The notes under the pieces are model-generated. The model did no database searches. It worked only from the letters and a program-made list of their open reading frames with translations, and was not told the origin of the DNA. Source: Arthrobacter sp. zg-Y919 (GTDB taxonomy: Bacteria; Actinomycetota; Actinomycetes; Actinomycetales; Micrococcaceae). From it: a DNA stretch of 64,000 nt. A program made the position numbers and the translations under genes. Positions 16,637-29,236 of this stretch are shown piece after piece; position 1 is the stretch's first letter; each line of letters opens with the position of its first letter. The stretch is taken from positions 434,001 through 498,000 of the forward strand of contig NZ_CP126242.1 of the NCBI RefSeq assembly GCF_030142045.1, read 5' to 3'.

Positions 16637-17395
16637 GTGTCTCCCTCTTCTTCCCGCCCGCCGCGGATCGGCGTCGTCGTAGTAGCCGGAGGATCCGGCC
16701 AGCGGCTCGGTTACGGCATGCCCAAGGCCCAGGTGCCGCTTGCGGGTGAACCGATGCTTCTCCACACCCTGCGTGCCGTCCAGGCGGCGGACATCGCTTC
16801 GGCCATCGTGGTTGCCGTGCCGGCCGGCGACACCCTCATGCGCGGCATCTGCGCGGAGTTCGGGGCGGCGGTCCGTGCGGTCGACGGCGGTGCCACCCGG
16901 CCCGAATCCGTCCGCGCCGCCCTCGCGGTTCTGCCGACGGACCTGGATGCCGTACTGGTCCACGATGCCGCCCGTGCGCTGACCCCGCCGGAGGTGTTCC
17001 ACCGTGTGGCGGCCGCGCTGGCAGCCGGTGCCACGGCCGTCATCCCGGCCGTACCCGTGGTGGACACGGTCAAGGACACCGCCCCCGTGCCGCCGGCAGA
17101 GAGTGCCGCGGCCGAACGCCGCGTAACCGGCACCCCGGACCGTGCCCGGCTCCGCGCCGTCCAGACCCCGCAGGGCTTCGATGCTGCCCTGCTGCGCCGG
17201 GCCCACCAGGCCGCCCTGTCCTTTGACCCCGCCGCTGCGGCAGCCGTCACCGACGATGCCATGCTCGTGGAGTCGCTGGGGGCCGAGGTCTATGTGGTCG
17301 AGGGCTCACAGCTGTCCCTGAAGATAACTACTCCGCTGGACCTGGTGCTCGCCGAAGCGATCCTGGCCGGCGGACACCACCGCCAGGAGAACTGA
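16637..17395 (+). CDS. ispD: 2-C-methyl-D-erythritol 4-phosphate cytidylyltransferase
   Basis: Third enzyme of the MEP isoprenoid pathway: joins CTP and MEP to CDP-ME. The nucleotide-binding start [21 protein letters not shown] is at residues 14-35, [13 protein letters not shown] follows near residue 85, [10 protein letters not shown] near residue 108, and TPQGFD near residue 178. 252 aa. GTG start with a leaderless hexamer. One nucleotide separates its stop from ispF, so the two are cotranscribed and probably coupled. Confidence 0.94.
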   Translation: MSPSSSRPPRIGVVVVAGGSGQRLGYGMPKAQVPLAGEPMLLHTLRAVQAADIASAIVVAVPAGDTLMRGICAEFGAAVRAVDGGATRPESVRAALAVLPTDLDAVLVHDAARALTPPEVFHRVAAALAAGATAVIPAVPVVDTVKDTAPVPPAESAAAERRVTGTPDRARLRAVQTPQGFDAALLRRAHQAALSFDPAAAAAVTDDAMLVESLGAEVYVVEGSQLSLKITTPLDLVLAEAILAGGHHRQEN

Positions 17396-17396
17396 C

Positions 17397-17894
17397 ATGG
17401 CCCTGCCACGCACCGGAATCGGCGTAGACGTCCACGCCTTCGCCCCCGAAGACACGCCCCGCCCACTGTGGGTCGCCGGCCTGCATTGGGACGGTGAACG
17501 CGGCCTGGCCGGCCATTCCGACGGCGATCCGGTGGCCCACGCCGCCGCGGACGCCCTGTTTTCGGCCGCAGGCCTCGGTGACCTGGGCACCCACTTCGGT
17601 ACCGACCGGCCAGAATACGCCGGCGCCGCCGGTACCGTGCTGCTGCGGGAGGCTGCCCGCATCGTGCGGGCGGCGGGCTTCGAGATCGGTAACGTGGCGG
17701 TCCAGCTGATCGGCAACCGGCCCAAATTCAGTCCCCGCCGGGCGGAGGCTGAAGCCGTCCTGAGCGAAGCGGCCGGCGCGCCCGTCAGCGTCTCGGCGAC
17801 CACCACCGACTCCCTGGGCTTCACCGGCCGCGGCGAGGGGATCGCCGCCGTGGCCACCGCCGTCGTCGCTGCCGCCGGCACCCCCGCTGACTGA
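17397..17894 (+). CDS. ispF: 2-C-methyl-D-erythritol 2,4-cyclodiphosphate synthase
   Basis: Fifth enzyme of the MEP pathway; cyclises CDP-ME 2-phosphate with loss of CMP. Zinc ligands of the family are in GIGVDVHAF (Asp10, His12) and GHSDGD (His near residue 40), followed by [17 protein letters not shown] and the C-terminal [15 protein letters not shown]. 165 aa, normal. Starts one nt after the ispD stop. Confidence 0.96.
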   Translation: MALPRTGIGVDVHAFAPEDTPRPLWVAGLHWDGERGLAGHSDGDPVAHAAADALFSAAGLGDLGTHFGTDRPEYAGAAGTVLLREAARIVRAAGFEIGNVAVQLIGNRPKFSPRRAEAEAVLSEAAGAPVSVSATTTDSLGFTGRGEGIAAVATAVVAAAGTPAD

Positions 17895-17911
17895 CCGGAC
17901 GCGGTTTCGGC

Positions 17912-17923
17912 TAGCCTAGAGCA
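17912..17923 (+). promoter_or_regulatory. Leaderless-type -10 of cysS
   Basis: TAGCCT (17912-17917), AGAGCA, then GTG at 17924. Confidence 0.5.
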
Positions 17924-19348
17924 GTGAGCTTGAGATTCTATGACACGGCAACAGCGCAGGTCCGGGACTTCGTTCCCCTGGTGGAAGGCAAGGCCAGCCT
18001 CTACTACTGCGGTGCCACCGTGCAGGGGCTCCCGCACGTGGGGCACATCCGCTCCGCCATCGCCTTCGACCAGCTCACCCGCTGGCTGCGCTACCGCGGA
18101 CTGCAGGTTACCGTGGTGCGCAATGTGACGGATATTGACGACAAGATCCTGGCCAAGGCAGCCGATTCCGTGGGCGCCGAGCCGGCACCCGGCGTCGTTC
18201 CGGACGAACCGTGGTGGGCACTGGCGTACCGCTTCGAGCAGGAATTCGCCAAGGCCTATGACACCCTCGGCGTCCAGCGGCCCACCTACGAACCGCGCGC
18301 CACGGGCCACATACCGGAGATGCACGCGCTTATTACAGCCCTGATCGAGCGCGGGCATGCCTACCCGGCCCTGGACCATTCCGGCGACGTGTACTTCGAT
18401 GTCCGGTCCTGGCAGAAGTACGGTTCGCTGACCCGGCAGAACATCGACGACATGCAGGCAGCGCCCGACGCCGGCCCGCGCGGCAAACGCGATCCCCGGG
18501 ACTTCGCGCTCTGGAAGGGTTCCAAGCCCGGCGAGCCGGAGACGGCGTCCTGGGACAGCCCCTGGGGCCGCGGCCGGCCAGGCTGGCACCTGGAGTGCTC
18601 GGCCATGGTCACCAAATACCTCGGCACCGAGTTCGACATCCACGGCGGCGGCCTGGACCTGCGCTTCCCGCACCACGAGAACGAGATGGCCCAGTCCCAG
18701 GCCGCCGGCCACGGGTTCGCTAACTTCTGGATGCACAACGGCATGGTCACCTTCGAGGGCGAGAAGATGTCCAAGTCCATCGGCAACACCATCAGCCCGA
18801 CCGAAATGCTGGAACAGGCCAGCCCCCGCGTGGTCCGGTATTACCTGGGCCAGGCGCACTACCGCTCGGTGCTGGACTACCGCCCCACGTCCCTGCAGGA
18901 GGCCGCGTCCGCCGTCGAGCGGATTGACGGGTTCATTTCCAAAGCTGCAGCCAAGGCCGACGCCGGGCCGGCCTCGGTGCCGGAGGCTTTCGGGGCCGCC
19001 ATGGATGATGACCTGAATGTTCCGCAGGCGCTGGCCGTGCTGCACGAAACCGTACGGGCAGGCAATACGGCACTGGCCGCCGGCGATCCGGAGACGGTGC
19101 GGCGCGCACTGGGTGAGGTACGGGCGATGACCGCCGTCCTGGGCCTGGATGACGCACGGGACGCCGCGGCACAGGCCGGCCCGGCGGACGCCGCACTGGA
19201 CGCCCTGGTGCAGGACCGCCTGGCCGAGCGGAACGCTGCGCGGGCCGCCAAGGACTGGGCCCGCGCCGACGCGATCCGCGACGCGCTGGCCGCTTCCGGC
19301 ATCACCGTGGAGGACGGCGCGGACGGCGTGAGCTGGAGCCTCGCCTGA
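17924..19348 (+). CDS. cysS: Cysteinyl-tRNA synthetase
   Basis: Charges tRNA-Cys. Class I features: zinc-binding Cys in YYCGATV (about residue 28), HIGH-type motif PHVGHIRSA (37-45), zinc ligands in HLECSAM and HHENE (about residues 223 and 248), and the KMSKS loop EKMSKSIGN near residue 285. The C-terminal helical anticodon region is complete at 474 aa. It is not the paralogous mycothiol ligase MshC, because the ..DIDD.I motif and full anticodon-binding domain fit CysS. Leaderless GTG start; about 80 nt before rlmB. Confidence 0.95.
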   Translation: MSLRFYDTATAQVRDFVPLVEGKASLYYCGATVQGLPHVGHIRSAIAFDQLTRWLRYRGLQVTVVRNVTDIDDKILAKAADSVGAEPAPGVVPDEPWWALAYRFEQEFAKAYDTLGVQRPTYEPRATGHIPEMHALITALIERGHAYPALDHSGDVYFDVRSWQKYGSLTRQNIDDMQAAPDAGPRGKRDPRDFALWKGSKPGEPETASWDSPWGRGRPGWHLECSAMVTKYLGTEFDIHGGGLDLRFPHHENEMAQSQAAGHGFANFWMHNGMVTFEGEKMSKSIGNTISPTEMLEQASPRVVRYYLGQAHYRSVLDYRPTSLQEAASAVERIDGFISKAAAKADAGPASVPEAFGAAMDDDLNVPQALAVLHETVRAGNTALAAGDPETVRRALGEVRAMTAVLGLDDARDAAAQAGPADAALDALVQDRLAERNAARAAKDWARADAIRDALAASGITVEDGADGVSWSLA

Positions 19349-19429
19349 GCTTGGCGGCCTTGTCAGCCAACCGGTCCGCGGACTGCGTAAACTGGAAGTG
19401 AATGCTTTCTTCTAGTAAAGGTGTAACCG

Positions 19430-20434
19430 ATGGCCAACAATGGACGTCCCGGCGCAATGCGCAAAGCCAAGAAGGGCCCCAGCGGCGGTACCGGAGGGCT
19501 CGGCCGCAAGGCCCTCGAGGGCAAGGGCCCCACACCCAAGGCTGAAGAGCGCCCGTACCACAAGGCGTTTAAGAACAAGCAGCTCGCCGAGCGCTCCGCG
19601 GCCAAACGCGGCGACGCCAAGCGCGGCGATGCCCGGGCCGGCGGCCGCAGCGGCACCAACGTCCGCGGCAAGGTGGCCGAGGAAGTCGTCACCGGCCGTA
19701 ACTCCGTCGTGGAGGCACTGCGCGCCGGCATCCCGGCCAAGGCACTGCACGTTGCCGTCCGCATCGACATGGATGACCGGGTCCGTGAATCGCTGAAGAT
19801 TGCGGCCGAGCGTGGCCTGCCGGTGATGGAAACGCACAAGCCGGAACTGGACCGCATGACCAACGAGGCCGTGCACCAGGGCCTGGTCCTGCAGATCCCG
19901 CCGTACGAGTACGCCGATCCCACGGATCTGGCCTCCGAGACCCTTGAGGCCTGGAAAAAGGGCCACATCCGCAACGCGCCGCTCTTCGTCGCCCTCGACG
20001 GGATCACCGATCCGCGCAACCTCGGCGCCATTATCCGGTCCGCCTCGGCCTTCAGCGCACACGGCGTGATTGTGCCGGAACGCCGCGCCGTAGGCGTCAC
20101 CGCTTCGGCCTGGAAGACCAGCGCCGGCGCTGCTGTGCGCGTCCCGGTCGCCCGGGCAGGCAACCTGAACAACACGCTGAAAACGTTCAAGAAGATGGGC
20201 ATCTTTGTCCTCGGGCTGGACGGCGACGGCGATGTCTCGCTTCCCTCGATCGTGCTGGCCAAGGAACCGATCTGCATTGTGGTCGGCTCCGAGGGCAAGG
20301 GGCTGTCCCGCCTGGTCCGTGAGAACTGCGACCAGATTGTCTCCATCCCGATCGACTCGGCCATGGAGTCCCTGAACGCCTCCATGGCCGTGGGCATCAC
20401 CCTGTACGAAATCTCCCGGCAGCGCTCCTCCTAG
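19430..20434 (+). CDS. rlmB: 23S rRNA 2'-O-methyltransferase, RlmB (SpoU/TrmH family)
   Basis: Methylates a guanosine ribose in 23S rRNA (G2251 in E. coli numbering). A basic, disordered N-terminal extension (residues 1-80, Lys/Arg/Gly-rich) precedes the substrate-binding domain starting VVTGRNSVVEAL (about residue 87) and the knotted SPOUT domain with motif 1 DGITDPRNLGAIIRSA, motif 2 IVVGSEGKGLS and motif 3 IPIDSAMESLNASMAVGI. 334 aa. ATG preceded by AAAGGTG; a TAAACT hexamer stands about 40 nt upstream, so this gene has an ordinary leader. Follows cysS as in many actinobacteria. Confidence 0.94.
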   Translation: MANNGRPGAMRKAKKGPSGGTGGLGRKALEGKGPTPKAEERPYHKAFKNKQLAERSAAKRGDAKRGDARAGGRSGTNVRGKVAEEVVTGRNSVVEALRAGIPAKALHVAVRIDMDDRVRESLKIAAERGLPVMETHKPELDRMTNEAVHQGLVLQIPPYEYADPTDLASETLEAWKKGHIRNAPLFVALDGITDPRNLGAIIRSASAFSAHGVIVPERRAVGVTASAWKTSAGAAVRVPVARAGNLNNTLKTFKKMGIFVLGLDGDGDVSLPSIVLAKEPICIVVGSEGKGLSRLVRENCDQIVSIPIDSAMESLNASMAVGITLYEISRQRSS

Positions 20435-20468
20435 TCCGGACCGGGGCTCCCGGCAGCAAAGGGCGTAC

Positions 20469-22598
20469 ATGGCACACGTGATCACCGGAACCACCGCGGG
20501 CAGCACCTCGAAGCGGGACTCGCGGCCCCTGCCCCTGGGCGTCCGGCGCACCGTCCCCGGTGTGCCGGAGGTCCCGGATGCGGTCAACGTGTCCGTGTAC
20601 GCCCCGGGGCTGCCCGGCGTGGACGTGTATTACGAAGCCGCACCCGGCAGCTGGTCCGTGGCTCCGCTCACGGACACCGTCCTGGGCATCCACCATGCCC
20701 GGGTGTACGGGCTGCGGCACGGGTGCCGCTACGGTTTCTGGCCGCGGGGCCGGGAGCTCTCCGCGGAGCCGGGCAGCTTCCAGCTGCTGTTGGACCCGTA
20801 TGGGCGCGGCATCGAACAGGCTGATGGTCCGGACGGCAGCCCGGTCTATTTTTCCGTGTACACGGGCCGGGACTTTGACTGGGGCAACGTGCGCCGCCCG
20901 CACATCCCCTGGCGGGACACCGTCATTTACGAGGCCCATGTCCGGGGTCAGACCATGCTGCACCCCGGTATCCCCGAGGAACTGCGCGGAACCTATGCGG
21001 GGATGGGCCACCCGGCCATGGTCCAGTACCTGCTGGAGCTGGGGATCACCGCCGTCGAACTGCTGCCGGTGCACTTCCACGCCGACGAAGCGCACCTGCA
21101 GGAACTGGGGCTGGCAAACTACTGGGGCTACAACACCCTCGGGTTCTTCGCACCGCAGGACACCTACGCCACCCGCGCCTCCCGCGAAGCCGGAGCCCAG
21201 GCGGTGCAGGATGAACTCAAGGGGATGGTGAAGTCCCTTCACGCGGCCGGCATCGAAGTCCTGCTGGACGTGGTGTACAACCACACGGCCGAGGGCAAGT
21301 CCGACCAGCCCGCGCTGAGCTGGCGGGGCCTGGGGGATGAGACTTACTACCGCCACGGACCGGACGGCGCCTACGAAGACACCACCGGCTGCGGCAACAG
21401 TCTCGATTTCAGCGAACCCCGGGTCATCCAGCTGGCCCTGGACTCGCTGCGCTACTGGGTGCAGGAATACCAGGTGGACGGTTTCCGCTTCGATCTGGCT
21501 CCCACGCTCTGCCGTGATGCGGACGGGCGGTTCAACCCACGGCACCCCTTCCTCGTGGCCGTGGCAGCGGACGCGGTCCTCCAGGACGTGAAACTGATCG
21601 CTGAACCCTGGGATGTGGGACCGGACGGCTGGCAGACCGGCCGCTTCCCGCAGGGCTGGGCCGACTGGAACGACCACTTCCGGGACATTGTGCGGGACTT
21701 CTGGCTCCGCGGCCAGGCCGACGCCGCGGCAGGACGGGAGGGCGGGTCGCTGGCCCGGCTCGCCGGCGCCCTGGCCGGTTCCGCCGAACTGTTCGCCGGC
21801 TCCGGCCGGACACCGCTGGCTTCAATCAACTTCATCACTGCCCATGACGGCTTCACGCTCGCCGACCTGACGATGTTCGAACGCAAGCACAACGAGGCCA
21901 ACGGTGAAGAAAACCGGGACGGCACCGGAGAGAACCGCAGCTACAACCACGGTGTGGAGGGTCCCACGGAGGACGGACGGGTCGGCGCTGCACGGGCCCT
22001 GACCGCACGGAACCTGATGGCCACCCTCACCATGTCGCTGGGCGTGCCGATGCTCACGGCCGGCGACGAGATAGGCCGCACCCAGCGCGGCAACAACAAC
22101 GCGTACTGCCAGGACAGCGAACTCTCCTGGCTGCACTGGGACCTAGACGACGACGCCCGGCGGATGCTCTCCACCACACGCGAACTGCTGCGCCTGCGCC
22201 GCGAATACCTGGCCAGCCAGCCCTACCGCTTCCCGGCCGACCGCCGGCATTCCTTCCTCCTCTGGTTCGATCCGGACGGAAAGCCCATGACCCCCGAGCA
22301 GTGGAGCGACCCGGGCAACCGGCTCGTGCAGGTGCTGGTCGGTTCCGGCGACGGCTCCCTGAACGGGCTGATCGTCCTGAACGGAGGCCTGTCCGACGTC
22401 GAGATCCGGCTTCCCGACGCGGCGGCAGTCCGCAGTGCTGATTATGCTAACGAGTTCACCTCCGTGCCGGGTGCATCCTCGGGTTATGAACTCGTCTTCT
22501 CCACTGCTGAGGGCATGGAGGACCACCGGGGACTGCTGCGTGCTGCGGGGGACACCGCTACCGCTCCGGCCAACTCCATCAGCCTCTACCGCGCCTGA
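20469..22598 (+). CDS. glgX: Glycogen debranching enzyme GlgX
   Basis: GH13 isoamylase-type enzyme that removes alpha-1,6 branches from glycogen trimmed by phosphorylase. N-terminal CBM48-like domain (residues 1-110), then the (beta/alpha)8 barrel with DVVYNHTAEG near residue 267, catalytic nucleophile Asp342 in GFRFD, acid/base Glu379 in IAEPWD and third acid Asp460 in AHDGFTL. The family hallmarks TAGDEIGRTQ.GNNNAYCQD are present. 709 aa. ATG with weak AAAGGG upstream. It converges on glgP, with only 23 nt between the stops, which fits joint function in glycogen breakdown. Confidence 0.95.
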   Translation: MAHVITGTTAGSTSKRDSRPLPLGVRRTVPGVPEVPDAVNVSVYAPGLPGVDVYYEAAPGSWSVAPLTDTVLGIHHARVYGLRHGCRYGFWPRGRELSAEPGSFQLLLDPYGRGIEQADGPDGSPVYFSVYTGRDFDWGNVRRPHIPWRDTVIYEAHVRGQTMLHPGIPEELRGTYAGMGHPAMVQYLLELGITAVELLPVHFHADEAHLQELGLANYWGYNTLGFFAPQDTYATRASREAGAQAVQDELKGMVKSLHAAGIEVLLDVVYNHTAEGKSDQPALSWRGLGDETYYRHGPDGAYEDTTGCGNSLDFSEPRVIQLALDSLRYWVQEYQVDGFRFDLAPTLCRDADGRFNPRHPFLVAVAADAVLQDVKLIAEPWDVGPDGWQTGRFPQGWADWNDHFRDIVRDFWLRGQADAAAGREGGSLARLAGALAGSAELFAGSGRTPLASINFITAHDGFTLADLTMFERKHNEANGEENRDGTGENRSYNHGVEGPTEDGRVGAARALTARNLMATLTMSLGVPMLTAGDEIGRTQRGNNNAYCQDSELSWLHWDLDDDARRMLSTTRELLRLRREYLASQPYRFPADRRHSFLLWFDPDGKPMTPEQWSDPGNRLVQVLVGSGDGSLNGLIVLNGGLSDVEIRLPDAAAVRSADYANEFTSVPGASSGYELVFSTAEGMEDHRGLLRAAGDTATAPANSISLYRA

Positions 22599-22621
22599 GC
22601 GGTAACGCCCCGGCGCGGCCC

Positions 22622-25246
22622 TCACGCGTTGGCGATGAGCCCCAACTCCGCCTTCGACGCCAGCCCCGGGTGGTTCGGCAGTACCCGGACGGTGTAGCCG
22701 AACGGTCCGGCCTGCTCGATGCGGATGGTTCCGCGGAACAGGTGCCGTCCGGACCCCAGGTCCTCCGCGGGTGTCAGCTCCTGGATGCGGGGCTCGCTGA
22801 TCCGGTCATTCTCCGTCACCATGCCGTACGCAGCCTCCACGCTCACGTCACCTGGCCGCAGGGAACCGAGGGACACATAGGCCTGGACAGTGAGGGTGTC
22901 GCCGATCTGCGGGTTCTCGCTTACGCCCACGGAGTCCACGTTTTCCACCTGCACGGTGGACCAGCCGTCCCGCACCCGTGTGATCCACAGGGCGAGCTCC
23001 CTCGCGGCTGTGTACCCGTCCGCGGACATGGCCCGGCCGGAGGAGCTGGCGGGCCGGTACAGCCGGTTCACGTAATCCTTGAGCATCCGTGAGGCGGAGA
23101 CGTTCGGCCCCAGATCCGCGAGGGTGTGCTTGACCATTTCCAGCCATTCGTGCGGCAGGGCATCCGCCGGCGGTGCGGACGGTCCGGCCGCCCCGGCATC
23201 GGCCGGTGGTTCGGTGCCGTAGAACAGCGGTGCAACCGCGTTCTCCAGCAGGTCATACAGCGCCGCTGCCTCAATGTCGTCCCGCTGGTCGGCGTTGTAG
23301 ACCTCGCGCGTGCGGGTGCCCTTGCTCGGATTGGCGGAGGGAATGGCCCAGCCGTTGTTGCCGTCGTACATCTCATCCCACCACCCGTCGAGGATGGAGA
23401 GGTTGAGCCCGCCGTTAATGGCGGACTTCATGCCGGAGGTACCCGAGGCTTCCAGCGGACGCAGCGGATTGTTCAGCCACACGTCGCAGCCGGGGAACAG
23501 GGTGCGCGCCATCGCAATGTCGTAGTTGGGCAGGAACACGATGCGGTGGCGGACGGCCGGGTCATCCGTGAAGCGGACCAGGTCCTGGATCATCTTCTTG
23601 CCCTGCTCATCCGCGGGGTGCGACTTTCCAGCCACCACCACCTGGATGGGCCGGGTGGGATGCAGCAGCAGCGCCTTGAGCCGGTCCGGGTCGCGCAGCA
23701 TCAGGGTCAGCCGCTTATAGGTGGGCACCCGGCGGGCAAACCCGATGGTCAGGACATCCGGATCCAGCACATTCTCGGTCCAGGCCAGCTCCGCATCAGA
23801 GGCGCCGCGCCGGCGCCAGGCACGCTTCACGCGGCGCCGGACGTCCTTCACCAGATTGCTGCGCAGCCTCCGCCGCAGGTCCCACAGATCCTTGTCGTCA
23901 ATCTCATAGGCCCTGCCCCAGTCGCGGTCATGCACGGTGGCCAGACCGAACTTCTCGCTGGCAAGAGCAGTGACCTCCGGGTCGATCCACGTGGGGACAT
24001 GGACACCGTTGGTCACCGAGGTAATGGGTACCTCGGACACATCGAAGCCCGGCCACAGGCCGGAGAACATTTCCCGGGAGACTTCGCCGTGCAGCTTGGC
24101 CACGCCGTTGGCCCGCTGGGCAAGCCGCAGTCCCATGACGGCCATATTGAACTTGTCCGGGTCGCCGCCTTCGTAGTTCTCCGCGCCGAGGGCCAGGATC
24201 TTGTCGGTGGGGACGGACTGGGCCAGGCCGGCAGTAAAGAAATGCCGGATCTGCGTCTGCTCGAAACGGTCAATACCGGCCGGTACCGGGGTGTGCGTCG
24301 TGAACACCGTCGAGGCGCGGGAAACAGTCAGCGCTTCCTCCCAGGTCATCCCCTGGTCCATCAGTTCACGGATCCGCTCCACGCCCAGGAACCCGGCGTG
24401 CCCTTCGTTGCTGTGGAAGACCTCCGCCGCGGGCGCCCCGGTCAGCCGCTGGTGGACCCGCAGCGCCTTGACGCCGCCCATGCCCAGCAGCAGTTCCTGC
24501 TGCAGCCGGTGGTCCCCTCCTCCGCCGTACAACCGGTCCGTGATGCCGCGGGCGGCGTCGTCGTTCCCCATCACGTCCGAATCCAGCAGGAGCAACGGGA
24601 CGCGCCCGACGTCGGCGCGCCAGATGTGTGCCGAGAGCTGGCGGTTGTCCGGAAGCGGCAGAGTGATTTTCGCCGGTGTGCCGTCTTCCTCACGCAGCAG
24701 GGTCAGCGGCAGCCCGTTGGGGTCCAGCACGGGGTAGGTCTCCAGCTGCCAACCATCGCGGGACAGGGCCTGCTTGAAGTAGCCGGCCTTGTAGAGCAGT
24801 CCCACCGCCACGAGGGGAATGCCCAGATCGGAAGCCGCCTTGAGGTGGTCGCCGGCGAGGATGCCCAGACCGCCGGAGTACTGCGGCAGGACGGCGCTGA
24901 TGCCGTACTCGGGGGAGAAGTAGGCAATCGCTGCCGGTGCGTCCTCTCCCTGGCGCTGGTACCAGCGGGGTTCGTTGAGGTACCGGTCCAGATCGGCACC
25001 CAGGTCGGAGATCACGGAGACCAGGTGCTCATCCTGGGCTATGCGCTCGAGCTTGTCCCGGCTCACGCTGCCCAGCAGCTTTACCGGGTCTCCACCGCTG
25101 GACCGCCAGGCTGCAGGGTCGAGGCTCTCGAACAACCTGAGGGTCGGCTGGTGCCAGGACCAGCGCAGATTGGCTGCCAGGCGTCCCAGAGGGGCGATGC
25201 TGGGCGGGAGGACAGTGCGGACGGTGAACCTGCGGATTGCCTTCAC
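22622..25246 (-). CDS. glgP: Alpha-glucan (glycogen/maltodextrin) phosphorylase
   Basis: PLP enzyme (GT35) releasing glucose-1-phosphate from alpha-1,4 glucan ends. The N-terminus (KAIRRFTV, then a domain with NLRWSWH) marks the actinobacterial/archaeal GlgP subfamily with DUF3417. PQYSGGLGILAGDHLKAA (near residue 120), FHSNEGHAGFL and the PLP-lysine region EASGTSGMKSAINGG are present, followed by LDGWWDE. GTG 25246 is chosen because family members begin with (M/V)KAIRRF and because TAGCGT stands seven nt upstream; the frame is open 17 codons further. 874 aa, normal. Divergent from glgE, so glucan breakdown and synthesis genes share one 170-nt promoter region. Confidence 0.93.
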   Translation of the reverse strand: MKAIRRFTVRTVLPPSIAPLGRLAANLRWSWHQPTLRLFESLDPAAWRSSGGDPVKLLGSVSRDKLERIAQDEHLVSVISDLGADLDRYLNEPRWYQRQGEDAPAAIAYFSPEYGISAVLPQYSGGLGILAGDHLKAASDLGIPLVAVGLLYKAGYFKQALSRDGWQLETYPVLDPNGLPLTLLREEDGTPAKITLPLPDNRQLSAHIWRADVGRVPLLLLDSDVMGNDDAARGITDRLYGGGGDHRLQQELLLGMGGVKALRVHQRLTGAPAAEVFHSNEGHAGFLGVERIRELMDQGMTWEEALTVSRASTVFTTHTPVPAGIDRFEQTQIRHFFTAGLAQSVPTDKILALGAENYEGGDPDKFNMAVMGLRLAQRANGVAKLHGEVSREMFSGLWPGFDVSEVPITSVTNGVHVPTWIDPEVTALASEKFGLATVHDRDWGRAYEIDDKDLWDLRRRLRSNLVKDVRRRVKRAWRRRGASDAELAWTENVLDPDVLTIGFARRVPTYKRLTLMLRDPDRLKALLLHPTRPIQVVVAGKSHPADEQGKKMIQDLVRFTDDPAVRHRIVFLPNYDIAMARTLFPGCDVWLNNPLRPLEASGTSGMKSAINGGLNLSILDGWWDEMYDGNNGWAIPSANPSKGTRTREVYNADQRDDIEAAALYDLLENAVAPLFYGTEPPADAGAAGPSAPPADALPHEWLEMVKHTLADLGPNVSASRMLKDYVNRLYRPASSSGRAMSADGYTAARELALWITRVRDGWSTVQVENVDSVGVSENPQIGDTLTVQAYVSLGSLRPGDVSVEAAYGMVTENDRISEPRIQELTPAEDLGSGRHLFRGTIRIEQAGPFGYTVRVLPNHPGLASKAELGLIANA

Positions 25247-25259
25247 CCCGGTCACGCTA
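25247..25259 (-). promoter_or_regulatory. Leaderless-type -10 of glgP
   Basis: On the minus strand TAGCGT (25259-25254), seven nt, then GTG at 25246. Confidence 0.4.
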
Positions 25260-25402
25260 GCGCACTCAGGAGCGGCGTAAACCGAAATGGCAGACAAATA
25301 TGCAGGTAATCGGCGAAGAGCTTGAAAACAGGGCCAAACGGTTGCGGACCTGCGCCGATACCGTAAAAGTACGTTGCCTTAGCATTCTGTCCGAATTCTC
25401 GA

Positions 25403-25415
25403 TAACGTCTAGTCT
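25403..25415 (+). promoter_or_regulatory. Leaderless-type -10 of glgE
   Basis: TAACGT (25403-25408), seven nt, then GTG at 25416. A second hexamer TAGTCT abuts the GTG and is the alternative. Confidence 0.4.
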
Positions 25416-27466
<2,051 letters not shown>

Positions 27467-27467
<1 letters not shown>

Positions 27468-29236
27468 TGCCCAACCCGTTTCAACTGCACGCACCCGGCT
27501 TGACCAATGATCCGCATTGGTACCGCAAAGCCGTTTTCTATGAGGTACTCGTCCGCGGCTTCGCAGACGCCAACGGAGACGGATCGGGTGACTTCAGCGG
27601 CCTGATCGAGAAGCTGGACTACCTGCAGTGGCTGGGCATTGACTGCCTGTGGCTGCCGCCGTTCTTCAAGTCGCCCCTGCGCGACGGCGGCTATGACATC
27701 TCGGACTACTACGACGTCCTGGACGAATTCGGCACCATCAGCGACTTCAAGCGCTTGGTCGCCGAAGCACACGCCCGCGGACTGCGCGTCATTATCGACC
27801 TTCCCCTGAACCACACCTCGGACAAGCACCCGTGGTTCGAGGAATCCCGCAGCGACCCGGACGGCCCCTACGGCGACTTCTACGTCTGGTCGGACACCGA
27901 CCAGAAGTACGAAGACGCACGGATCATCTTCGTGGACACTGAAGAATCCAACTGGTCCTTCGACCCCGTCCGCCGGCAGTTCTTCTGGCACCGGTTCTTC
28001 AGCCACCAGCCGGACCTCAACTTTGAGAACCCCAAGGTCGTCGAGGCGATCTTCGACGTCGTCCGCTTCTGGCTGGACCAGGGCATTGACGGCTTCCGGG
28101 CCGACGCCATTCCGTACCTCTTTGAAGAGGACGGCACCAACTGCGAGAACCTGCCCGCCACGCACCGGTTCCTCAAGGACCTGCGCACCATGGTCGACGA
28201 GAACTACCCGGGCCGCGTCATCGTCGCCGAGGCGAACCAGATGCCGCACGAAGTGGTCGAGTACTTCGGTGACGAGACCGGCGACGAATGCCACATGTGC
28301 TTCCACTTCCCGATCATGCCCCGGCTGTTCTACGCACTGCGGGACCAGAAGGCCGCACCGATCATCCAGACCATGGAAGAGACTCCGGAAATTCCGCCGG
28401 GCGCGCAGTGGGGAACCTTCCTGCGCAACCATGACGAGCTGACGCTGGAAATGGTCACCAACGAGGAACGCCAGGCCATGCTCGGCTGGTACGCCCCGGA
28501 TTCGCGCATGCGCGCCAACGTCGGTATCCGCCGCCGGCTGGCTCCGCTGCTGGATAACTCCCGGTCCGAAATCGAACTGATCCACGCCATGCTGCTGGCC
28601 CTGCCGGGCAGCCCGTTCCTCTATTACGGGGACGAGCTGGGCATGGGTGACAACATCTGGCTGGAGGACCGGGATTCCTCCCGTACGCCCATGCAGTGGA
28701 ACCCGGACCGCAACGCCGGGTTCTCCACCGCTGATCCGGGCAAGCTGTACCTGCCCGTGGTGCAGTCGCTGGTTTACCACTACAACCACGTCAACGTGGA
28801 AGCGCAGCTGGCCAGCTCCAGCTCGCTGCTGCACTGGATCCGGCAGATGATCATGGTCCGCCGTGCCCACCCGGCCTTCGGCCTGGGTTCCTACCGCAAT
28901 GTGCCCACCGACGCCGAGGCCGCACTGGCCTTCGTGCGGGAACTGCCGGACAACAACCCGGAGGGTGAGGTGGGTGAGACGGTGCTGTGTATCTTCAACC
29001 TCTCGCAGCACCCGATCTCCGCGTCCATGAAACTGCCGGAGTTCGCTAACCGCGGGCTGCGGGACGCCTTCGGCGGCACGCTCTTCCCCACCATCGGAGA
29101 AGACGGCTCCCTGACGCTGACCCTGGGCAGCCACGACTTCTACTGGCTGCGCCTGCGGTCCGCGAAGTCGGATACCTCATCACCGCAGACCGAGGCCATC
29201 CCGATGATCCCGATCTCGGAAGCCGTGCGGAAATGA
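27467..29236 (+). CDS. treS: Trehalose synthase (maltose alpha-D-glucosyltransferase)
   Basis: Interconverts trehalose and maltose (GH13_16). Typical start [23 protein letters not shown], then [20 protein letters not shown]; catalytic Asp213 in [10 protein letters not shown], Glu255 in VAEANQMP, and Asp323 in RNHDELT. 589 aa, normal. The GTG shares one base with the glgE stop and its own stop overlaps the next gene by 4 nt (ATGA), giving a tight glgE-treS-mak/glgB operon. In this set TreS feeds maltose to the maltokinase half of the next protein. Confidence 0.96.

Noticed and set aside
17306..19045. 579-codon minus-strand frame opposite ispD, ispF and cysS
   Set aside because: Antisense shadow over three certain genes.
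23126..25309. 727-codon plus-strand frame opposite glgP
   Set aside because: Antisense shadow; glgP has all catalytic motifs on the other strand.
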